This document shows, one piece after another, positions 7,660-13,135 of a DNA stretch of 13,135 nucleotides (its first letter is position 1; each line of letters starts with the position of its first letter). The translations under genes were made by a program, and so were the position numbers. This DNA comes from Acidobacteriota bacterium. GTDB taxonomy: Bacteria; Acidobacteriota; Terriglobia; UBA7540. Below the pieces are notes generated by a model. That model was not told the DNA's origin. It worked only from the letters and a program-made list of their open reading frames with translations, and did not search any database. The DNA is taken from positions 1-13,135 of the forward strand of contig JAJYNF010000021.1 in NCBI GenBank assembly GCA_021786455.1, in the 5' to 3' direction.

Positions 7660-9201
7660 TCAAGGGGTTGGCAGGGGGGCTTCGGCAATCAGCTTAGAGT
7701 CCTCAAAGCAGGCTTGCGATTCGGTTTCCGCTGTCATCGCTCCCGTCAGTTTGAAGAAGTGGTGTCCCATGACGGCAAGAGTCATCGCTTTATCGAGGCT
7801 TCGGCGGTGGCGGCGTAGTGTCTTTGCCAAAAACTTCCAGTACTCCTTGCGATAATTGCTGAGCAGGCCTTGCCGCCAGAGTGAACGGAAGCCAGCGAGC
7901 AAGTCGGAGGTGGCCAGCGGCATGTGCGCCGCCGTGCCGACGCGGGAAAGATACGCCAGAACGCGGTTGAAGTACTCCTGGGGACGATAAATCGTTTCCA
8001 AGATGCGCCGGTAGCCGTCGAGCAGCTCCTGAGTGTCCATTCGCGGAATGAAGTTCATGTCCAAAAGCGTGTTGTTTCCCAAGCTTTCTCTCAACAACCG
8101 GCCTTCGGCCTTCAGCCGCCGCCAAAGCTGGGTATTCGGCAGCGCGCTGAGCAATCCGACCATCGAAACGGGAATCGCCGCGTCACGAATAAACTGAATT
8201 TGGCGGTCGAAGACGTCGGGCGGATCGTGGTCGAACCCCACAATAAATCCCGCCATCACCTCCAGGCCGTAGGACTGAACCAACTTCACGCTCTCCAGCA
8301 GGTCTTTGCGAAGGTTTTGGAACTTCGTCGTCTCCTTCAAGCTCTCGGCAACCGGGGTTTCAATGCCCATGAAAACGCTGTCAAAGTTGGCCTCGTGCAG
8401 AAGCTGGAGCAGCTCTTGATCTTCCGCCAGATTCAGTGAAGCTTCCGTGAGAAACCAAAACGGCTTCCGATGATCGCGGTTCCACCGAGCCAGTTCCGGT
8501 AGCAGCTTTTTGACGTTCTTCTTGTTCCCGATAAAATTGTCATCCACCAAAAAGACGCGGCCGCGCCATCCCAGTTTGTAGATGCGCGTGAGTTCTTCGC
8601 ACACCTGCTCGGGCGTTTTGGTGCGCGGGCGGCGGCCATAGATTTCGATGATGTCGCAGAACTCGCAGGTGAACGGACAGCCTCGCGAATACTGCACTGC
8701 CATGGCGCTGTACTTTCCGATTTCCGCGAGGTCGAGCGCCGGCACAGGCACTTGAGTGAGGTCGGGCAAGGCGGCCGCTTTGTAATGCGGCTGGGCGCTT
8801 CCCGATTCCAAGTCCTTCGCCAAAATGGAAATCAACTCTTCCGCTTCTCCTTCCACCACGTGATCGGCTTCCGCAAGGTTGGGGTCGGTGGTGCTGGCGA
8901 TCGGCCCTCCGACGACGGTGCGCAAGCCGCGCGCCTTGGCGCGCTGGATCACCCCGCGCAGGGAGGGCCCTTGCACCATCATGCCGCTCACCAAAACCAC
9001 GTCTGCCCATTCCAGGTCGCGGTCCTTCAAAGGGCGAACGTTCAAATCCACGACGCGCTTCTCCCACGCCGACGGCAAAAGCGCCGCCACCGTCAGCAGT
9101 CCCAGCGGAGGATAGGCAGAACGTTTGCCTTGAAACGGCAGCGCATGCTTGAAGCTCCAGAACGTGTCTGGAAACTCAGGGTAAACCATTAGGGCTTTCA
9201 T
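7660..9201 (-). CDS. B12-binding-domain radical SAM protein, HpnR/DUF4070 type
   Basis: 513 residues. The N-terminal 1-135 is a cobalamin-binding-type Rossmann domain opening with MKALMVYPEFPDTFWSFKHA, followed by PPLGLLTVAALLP (31-43). The radical SAM core starts at about 165 with the 4Fe-4S ligands C175, C179 and C182 in SRGCPFTCEFCD, and continues with FLVDDNFIGNKKNVKKLL and GIETP segments. The C-terminal third fits the DUF4070 extension. This family includes HpnR, the hopanoid C-3 methylase, which has the same length and N-terminus, but also many uncharacterised relatives; no hopanoid gene is in view, so I do not assign HpnR. Members are class B radical SAM methylases or related carbon-skeleton enzymes. 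The ATG at 9201 is well placed by homology though its ribosome site is weak. The flanking genes, 159 and 212 bp away, look unrelated. Confidence 0.88.
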   Translation of the reverse strand: MKALMVYPEFPDTFWSFKHALPFQGKRSAYPPLGLLTVAALLPSAWEKRVVDLNVRPLKDRDLEWADVVLVSGMMVQGPSLRGVIQRAKARGLRTVVGGPIASTTDPNLAEADHVVEGEAEELISILAKDLESGSAQPHYKAAALPDLTQVPVPALDLAEIGKYSAMAVQYSRGCPFTCEFCDIIEIYGRRPRTKTPEQVCEELTRIYKLGWRGRVFLVDDNFIGNKKNVKKLLPELARWNRDHRKPFWFLTEASLNLAEDQELLQLLHEANFDSVFMGIETPVAESLKETTKFQNLRKDLLESVKLVQSYGLEVMAGFIVGFDHDPPDVFDRQIQFIRDAAIPVSMVGLLSALPNTQLWRRLKAEGRLLRESLGNNTLLDMNFIPRMDTQELLDGYRRILETIYRPQEYFNRVLAYLSRVGTAAHMPLATSDLLAGFRSLWRQGLLSNYRKEYWKFLAKTLRRHRRSLDKAMTLAVMGHHFFKLTGAMTAETESQACFEDSKLIAEAPLPTP

Positions 9202-9413
9202 TCAGCGGACTCGTTTCTTTAAAGGATTCGGCGCCCTGCGTAAAACTCGCTTAGTTTACCACAGGATTCAACAGGCCACCTTGGATTTCGAGCTTGCCCC
9301 TTCCAATCGCTTGAAGAAGAGGCCAGGGCGGATCCGTGGAGGAGAGCCGGAAGTCGCGCGGCAGTCCGTGCGACGGGTCAGGGGCATTCGGCTGCCGTTT
9401 CTGGGCGCGCCGA

Positions 9414-10166
9414 TCAGCTTCCATTGTCGAGTTCCTCGGAAAAGACGTGGTAGCCGTCGTTCGGAGGGAAAAGCTCTGACAGGAGAATCATCCGACGGCG
9501 CAAGTCGGCGATCGGCAGGTGCTCCGGCCCGAGGTGAACTTGAACGTCATGCCAGAGCCCGTGCATGTACTCGGCCAACGTGCTCGTCAAGGATACCTTA
9601 CGATAAGCCTCAAACGCCTTCGTTGGCCAGCGTTTGATCGGGTGCTCAAGCAGCGGGCGTTTTGCCTCGCGCGCTTCCTCGTCCACCTCGCCCGGCACAC
9701 CGCGGCGGAGCTCGTCTTCAAGCAAGCGCGTGTATGAGTCGAGTTCTTCCGCGGTAAGCCGGGCGCGAAGCAGTTCCGCGATGGTGGCCAAGAGTTCAAA
9801 GCCGGTGTCGTGAGCGTCGAGGTCGCGGCAGGAAAGCAGCAGATCAATTCTGTCCTCTTCTTCCAACCACACGCTGGAGTGCTTTTCGCCTTGCGGCCGC
9901 TCATAGCTCACATGGTCGCCCGACTCCAGGCATGCCAGGTAGGGAACCAACAGGAGGCGCGCCTTGCCTAACCGCTCCACAATACGGCGCGGCACGGCCT
10001 GCATGGGTTCGCGCACCATCATCCGTTCTTCCGCTGGCGACAATAGCAACGCGGCATGCATCTCCCACCCTGTCGAAAGGTGAGACATCGGCACAAACGT
10101 CTGCCGAACGTATTCAGTCACGGGAATGCTTGGTTTCATGGATTTGGGGAAGCGTTCAAGGCTCAC
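9414..10166 (-). CDS. Conserved-looking protein of unknown function, coupled to mtaB
   Basis: 250 residues; I do not recognise the family. It is charged, with no signal peptide or membrane span, and appears cytosolic. The middle (about 100-175) is rich in Glu, Asp and Arg and likely helical. The C-terminal part has a distinctive segment, WHDVQVHLGPEHLP (205-218), followed by a basic DLRRRM and LFPPNDGYHVF (232-242); the aromatic/His pattern looks conserved rather than random. The GTG start at 10166 overlaps the mtaB stop by four bases (GTGA), so translation is likely coupled; an alternative ATG at 10139 has no ribosome site. Co-translation with a tRNA-modification gene hints at, but does not prove, a related or merely housekeeping role. 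Downstream, 9353-9374 can form a hairpin, without a T-run. Confidence 0.8.
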   Translation of the reverse strand: MSLERFPKSMKPSIPVTEYVRQTFVPMSHLSTGWEMHAALLLSPAEERMMVREPMQAVPRRIVERLGKARLLLVPYLACLESGDHVSYERPQGEKHSSVWLEEEDRIDLLLSCRDLDAHDTGFELLATIAELLRARLTAEELDSYTRLLEDELRRGVPGEVDEEAREAKRPLLEHPIKRWPTKAFEAYRKVSLTSTLAEYMHGLWHDVQVHLGPEHLPIADLRRRMILLSELFPPNDGYHVFSEELDNGS

Positions 10167-11647
10167 CCTGCGGTCACTGCCGGAGCCGGCCGTGACGAAA
10201 GGCCCGCGCTCACCGCCGCCAGGCCAGCAGGCTCGCCCACGAGGCGCGTTCCTGCCAAGCCGTTTTCGATGCGAACGACGCGCGCCTCCAGAATCACGTT
10301 GGGGGGCACGCGGTCGCCCACCAAGTTGACCTTCAAATAATTGTTGCTGAGCGCCTTCCGCGTGTCGCCCTCGGTCTCATGGAGCGTTAGCACGGAGAGC
10401 GTTCTTCCGAGCTGCGCGGCTTGGAATGCCTCCTGCTTGGTCTTCCCAAGCGCCTGGAGATCCCGGCAGCGGTCGTGGATTCTCCGCCCGTCCATCGGAT
10501 CGGGCAAATTTGCGGCGCGTGTGGTGGGACGCGCCGAGTAAGGAAAAACGTGCAAGTAAGTTAACGGCAGCGACTCAATCAAACGCAAGGTTTCGGCATG
10601 CTCGTCCGCCGTCTCGGTCGGGAAACCGGCCATCACGTCGGCGCCTATTGCGGCGTTGGGCAGGCGCTCGCGGATAGCCGCGACGCGCTCTCGATAGTGC
10701 TGGGCCCAGTAGCGCCGGTTCATCAATCGCAGAATGCGATTGCAACCGCTTTGCAGCGGCACGTGAAAATGTTCGGCCAAGCGCGACTCGTCGGCCGCCA
10801 GTTCAATCAGTTCGCGGGTCACATCCATGGGCTCAATGGAGCTCATGCGAATCCGCTCAATGGACGTCTCCCGAAGAATCCGATCGAGCAGCCCTAAAAA
10901 ATTGGCGCGCGGCGTCAGGTCGCGTCCATAGCTTCCCAGATTGATGCCGGAGAGAACCACTTCGCGGTAACCCTGATCAGCAAGCGCGGCCATCTGCCTA
11001 ACGGCCAGATCAACCGGCATGCTGCGGCTGCGGCCGCGCACCCGCGGAATCACGCAGAACGAGCACTCGGCGTTACAGCCGTCCTGAATCTTGAGCGTGG
11101 GGCGGGTACGGTCGTCGGCAAACACCGGCGCAAAGTGAAATGCATCGCCAATCTCACCGGCCAGAATGGCCGCTTTCCCGCCGACCCGCCCTGGCCAAAG
11201 ATCAGGCAGCGATTCCGACCCGCCACGAATTTGGACCACCTCGCTGCGTTCCGCTTCTCGACAGGCATCACCAACATCCTCTCGCCCCGCAGAGCTAAAC
11301 GGGAATCCAAGTTCCCGCCGAACGATTTCGTGGATTCGGTGCCGGTGCGAATTTCCGACTACCCAGACCACGCCGGGAAGTTTCGCAATCTCCTCCGGCG
11401 CGCGTTGGGCGTAACAGCCGGTAACCAGGATTTTACAGGCTGGATGCTTCCGCCGGACGCGTCGAATGATTTGGCGAGCCTCGGCGTCGGCGGCTTGGGT
11501 GACCGTGCAGGTGTTAAGAATCACCCAATCGCAGCCGTCAAAACTATCTGCGGCGTGAAGCCCCATCTCGATAAGTTGACGCTTCACCGCCGCCCCATCC
11601 GCTTGACTTGCGCGGCAGCCAAAGCTCACCAGACAAAAACGCCCCAT
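10163..11647 (-). CDS. mtaB: tRNA t6A37 methylthiotransferase
   Basis: 494-residue methylthiotransferase that adds a methylthio group to C2 of N6-threonylcarbamoyladenosine at position 37 of ANN-decoding tRNAs, in the cytosol. The N-terminal UPF0004 domain (1-110) has the three auxiliary-cluster cysteines C11 (SFGCRASQAD), C47 (LNTCTVT) and C78 (VTGCYAQR). The radical SAM domain has C191, C195 and C198 in IQDGCNAECSFC, followed by PRVRGRSRS, the MtaB-type signature, and LSGINLGSYG (232-241). A TRAM-like RNA-binding domain covers about 410-470. SFGCR and PRVRGRSRS favour MtaB over MiaB or RimO. The linker between the first two domains (about 112-182) looks longer than usual, and there is an Ala/Ser-rich tail. 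Start ATG at 11647 fits the family; the ribosome site is weak. The next gene overlaps its stop. Confidence 0.93.
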   Translation of the reverse strand: MGRFCLVSFGCRASQADGAAVKRQLIEMGLHAADSFDGCDWVILNTCTVTQAADAEARQIIRRVRRKHPACKILVTGCYAQRAPEEIAKLPGVVWVVGNSHRHRIHEIVRRELGFPFSSAGREDVGDACREAERSEVVQIRGGSESLPDLWPGRVGGKAAILAGEIGDAFHFAPVFADDRTRPTLKIQDGCNAECSFCVIPRVRGRSRSMPVDLAVRQMAALADQGYREVVLSGINLGSYGRDLTPRANFLGLLDRILRETSIERIRMSSIEPMDVTRELIELAADESRLAEHFHVPLQSGCNRILRLMNRRYWAQHYRERVAAIRERLPNAAIGADVMAGFPTETADEHAETLRLIESLPLTYLHVFPYSARPTTRAANLPDPMDGRRIHDRCRDLQALGKTKQEAFQAAQLGRTLSVLTLHETEGDTRKALSNNYLKVNLVGDRVPPNVILEARVVRIENGLAGTRLVGEPAGLAAVSAGLSSRPAPAVTAG

Positions 11648-11750
11648 ATGGACTTAGTGTCGCACAATCGGATTGGTGTTGTCAGGAATACGTGTAGTTC
11701 CGGGCAGGGGAAACGCCTTCGCAGCCCGGTTGCATTTCGCGCTCACCCTC

Positions 11751-11826
11751 GCGGAGGTGAAGCGCCGCGTTGGCTCCGGCCCAGCACTACCCCCCGGCGG
11801 GCGACGGGCGCTGCTTCACCCTCCGC
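11751..11826. repeat. Imperfect GC-rich inverted repeat upstream of mtaB
   Basis: The 241-bp gap between the zinc-finger gene and mtaB holds no gene I can support. Within it, GCGGAGGTGAAGCGCC (11751-11766) pairs with 11807-11826, whose complement reads GCGGAGGGTGAAGCAGCGCC, so the arms match apart from one single-base and one three-base insertion. The 40-base loop is GC-rich. It could be a folded leader in the mtaB transcript, a boundary structure after the rpsU operon, or a dispersed genomic repeat. No T-run follows on either strand. Confidence 0.45.
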
Positions 11827-11888
11827 TTCACGCTTTAGCGGCTCAAAGGCCTGCCCTCAAGCTGTCCGTCCCCGTCTCAGGCTTTGCC

Positions 11889-12188
11889 TTACATGCCTGT
11901 CGCAGTCGCGCGCCGCTGTTGGAAGCACTCCCGGCAATAAACCGGGCGTCCCTGGCTGGGTTTGAAAGGAACGGTCGTTTCCTTTCCACACTGGGAGCAC
12001 ACTGCGCTGGTCTCAATGCGGTGCGCCCCCTGGCCACCGGGGGATTGGTTACGCTTGGATTTACAAGGCTTGCAACGCTTGGGCTCATTCCTGAAGCCCT
12101 TGTCAGCAAAAAAAAGCTGCTCACCTGCCGTAAAGACGAACTCCGCTCCGCAGTCAACACATTTCAACACTCGGTCCCGATATTCCAT
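11889..12188 (-). CDS. Small double zinc-finger protein (CxxC-x17-CxxC type)
   Basis: 99 residues with eight cysteines in four CxxC pairs: C10/C13 with C39/C42, and C64/C67 with C85/C88. The second set is separated by exactly 17 residues, which matches a known uncharacterised family named for that pattern. The first half has the recurrent FFADKGFRNEPKRCKPCK segment, typical of probable zinc-ribbon proteins in several bacterial phyla. The basic linker KSKRNQ suggests nucleic-acid contact, an inference only. The ATG at 12188 has GAGGG at 12193-12197. It lies 60 bp after the rpsU stop on the same strand, so it is probably read from the rpsU promoter, which suggests a ribosome- or growth-linked role. 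No catalytic residues are evident. Confidence 0.87.
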   Translation of the reverse strand: MEYRDRVLKCVDCGAEFVFTAGEQLFFADKGFRNEPKRCKPCKSKRNQSPGGQGAHRIETSAVCSQCGKETTVPFKPSQGRPVYCRECFQQRRATATGM

Positions 12189-12248
12189 GTTTCCCTCTCG
12201 TCCGTGGACAGGACCTCTCTCTCCCGCCGCACCTTGGCTCGTTTGCGC

Positions 12249-12446
12249 TTAGTCCTGTTCGTGCCTCGCCTTCTTGCGAGCCCGCTTCCGGGCCAAGGCA
12301 GCCTTGACCCGTTTCTTTTCGCCCGGCTTGAGATAAAAGGAATGTCTTTTTATCTCCTTGATGATGTCTTCTTGCTGAACCTTGCGCTTGAAACGCCGCA
12401 GAGCGTTTTCTAAAGATTCCCCTTCCTGAAGCCTCACTTCAGCCAA
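12249..12446 (-). CDS. rpsU: 30S ribosomal protein bS21
   Basis: 65-residue bS21, the small basic protein of the 30S platform that helps initiation at the anti-Shine-Dalgarno region. The opening EGESLENALRRFKRK and the segment KEIKRHSFYLKPGEKKR are diagnostic, and the tail ALARKRARKKARHEQD is strongly basic as in the family. The start is a TTG at 12446, chosen because the MAEVRLQEGE opening matches acidobacterial S21 and GGTGG (12454-12458) sits seven bases upstream; a later in-frame GTG would remove three residues only. A convincing promoter lies 65-92 bases upstream, and the zinc-finger gene follows in the same direction. This is not the dnaG-rpoD neighbourhood known from enterobacteria. 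Confidence 0.95.
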   Translation of the reverse strand: MAEVRLQEGESLENALRRFKRKVQQEDIIKEIKRHSFYLKPGEKKRVKAALARKRARKKARHEQD

Positions 12447-12510
12447 AAGCGTTCCACCCCCGTTTCCTTAACGATTATCCTTGTGACCCGTAATAAGCAC
12501 GGTTGCTTTC

Positions 12511-12538
12511 ATATTACAGTTCCCACCTGGCAAGTCAA
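12511..12538 (-). promoter_or_regulatory. Sigma-70-like promoter of rpsU
   Basis: On the minus strand a -35 box TTGACT (12533-12538) is separated by 16 bp from a -10 box TAATAT (12511-12516). This is the best promoter in the window. Transcription would begin near 12504, leaving a leader of about 58 bases. That leader has a short possible stem, ACCGT/ACGGG-like, near 12487-12503. Confidence 0.7.
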
Positions 12539-12561
12539 GCCCTAATTGCGGAGCGGTTGCG

Positions 12562-12929
12562 TCAAGCATTTGTCAGTTGAGGCGTGCGAGAATGCAAGGC
12601 TTCGAACCAACGCTTTCCGCAACGAGCGATCCAGATTCGGAGTTTCAAGAGGCGATGAGCGCCGCGCCGGGTCCAGCGCATTCCCCGGCGATTGAACCTT
12701 CGAGCGATCACCGTCTCGATGTTTTTCTCTATCGCTCCCGTGCCGTGCGTCAGCAGAGGGTGGGCGAGGGGGAAACCCGGGGACGCAGACGATCCACGGC
12801 CGTGATCGCTGCGGCGTGGCGCGTCACATAGCTCAGCAACTCCTGCCGAGCCGCTTCGCTCCGCGCATCGGCTCCGACCATCTGGCCGAGCGAGCGCGTC
12901 AGTGCCGCGACGCGCCCTTGACTCTGTCG
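12562..12929 (-). pseudogene. Decayed transposase C-terminal fragment, frameshifted
   Basis: The minus-strand frame ending at 12562 encodes a transposase-like tail: THGTGAIEKNIETVIARRF, then NRRGMRWTRRGAHRLLKLR, matching the C-terminal G(S/T)GxIEK...RRF..RGM.W...GA..LLKLR pattern that I associate with UPF0236/ISLre2-type (or related) transposases. Upstream, the expected sequence continues in another frame (about 12775-12929: SLGQMVGADARSEAARQELLSYVTRH...), so a frameshift falls near 12775-12785; that second frame hits a stop at 12930-12932. The catalytic N-terminal two thirds of the protein and any terminal inverted repeats are missing. I read it as a dead relic of an insertion sequence just upstream of the rpsU promoter. 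The family assignment is tentative; the transposase nature is fairly secure. Confidence 0.6.
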
Positions 12930-12945
12930 TCAAGGGTCTATACAC

Positions 12946-13135
12946 TCCTTAGCTTTCGCGGGCGCGGAAACTGATCGGGGCGTGGCAGCCTGGGCGCACA
13001 CTGCCAAGGGATTGTTGTCACGGCCGGCGGCTTTGCTCAAATCTGGAGGCCAGGATGCAAGCCAGTTTCATTCGCATTGCTCCTAAGAGGTTGCTCACCA
13101 ACTCCCTTCGAACGTCAATCCGAGGGCCGATGTTC
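12946..13135. other. Window end without a gene I can assign
   Basis: Two short open frames overlap here and both run off the window. On the plus strand an ATG at 13055, preceded by GGAGG, opens 27 codons (MQASFIRIAPKRLL...) to the edge. On the minus strand a frame enters from the edge and ends with TGA at 13018-13020 (39 codons, ...NLLGAMRMKLACILASRF...). I recognise neither, and codon use does not separate them. At most one is likely to be real. Confidence 0.3.

Noticed and set aside
9222..9290. Possible promoter upstream of the B12 radical SAM gene (TTGAAT and TAAACT-like boxes on the minus strand)
   Set aside because: The two boxes are only 7 bp apart, and no -35-like box sits at 17 bp from TAAACT.
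9353..9374. Hairpin with 9-base arms after the gene of unknown function, considered as a terminator
   Set aside because: The stem has one mismatch on the transcribed strand and no T-run follows it, so intrinsic termination is not supported.
11135..11965. Plus-strand open frame of 276 codons opposite the mtaB start and the gap
   Set aside because: It is antisense to the cysteine-motif region of mtaB, and its protein resembles no family I know.
11673..12413. Plus-strand open frame of 246 codons opposite the zinc-finger gene and rpsU
   Set aside because: It lies antisense to two genes with clear family identity, its protein is low-complexity Leu/Ala/Arg-rich, and it has no ribosome site. Long antisense frames are common in GC-rich DNA.
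1..13135. CRISPR array, tRNA, rRNA, phage or defence genes
   Set aside because: I saw no regularly spaced repeats, no tRNA-like cloverleaf with a TTCGA arm in context, and no phage, nuclease or toxin families in the readable genes.

Overview
The window looks like ordinary bacterial chromosome of moderately high GC. My best guess is an Acidobacteriota genome or metagenome contig. The reasons are the futalosine-pathway gene mqnC, an MscL channel ending in a four-cysteine zinc ribbon, an HpnR-like B12/radical SAM protein, the sequence of ribosomal protein S21 and the zinc-finger gene after rpsU. This rests on recalled family traits; no search was run.

Layout. Positions 1-2838 are on the plus strand: the 3' end of mqnC (menaquinone synthesis by the futalosine route), then galT and galK. 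The last two form a Leloir galactose pair without galE in view. The minus strand carries 2875-7500, read right to left: an NCS1-type nucleobase permease, mscL, a secreted PIG-L/LmbE-type deacetylase with beta-rich N-terminal domains, and a small zinc-ribbon membrane protein. The last three are tightly spaced and probably one transcript. A 131-bp element bounded by 17-bp inverted repeats sits between the permease and mscL.

Positions 7660-12446 are also on the minus strand: an HpnR/DUF4070-type B12 radical SAM protein, a conserved-looking protein of unknown function whose start overlaps the stop of mtaB by four bases, mtaB (a tRNA ms2t6A methylthiotransferase), and an rpsU/zinc-finger operon with a good sigma-70-like promoter. 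The right end (about 12562-13135) is a decayed, frameshifted transposase tail followed by uninformative sequence.

How the genes work together. galT and galK convert galactose to UDP-galactose/glucose-1-phosphate. mscL with the deacetylase and the zinc-ribbon membrane protein may be an envelope or osmotic-stress cluster, which is inference from position only. mtaB and rpsU both serve translation. Several starts are non-ATG: GTG for galT and the mtaB-coupled gene, TTG for galK, the PIG-L gene and rpsU. I found no CRISPR array, tRNA, rRNA, prophage or clear defence system. The best candidates for something undescribed are the inverted-repeat element upstream of mscL and the pairing of two zinc-ribbon membrane proteins around the deacetylase gene.
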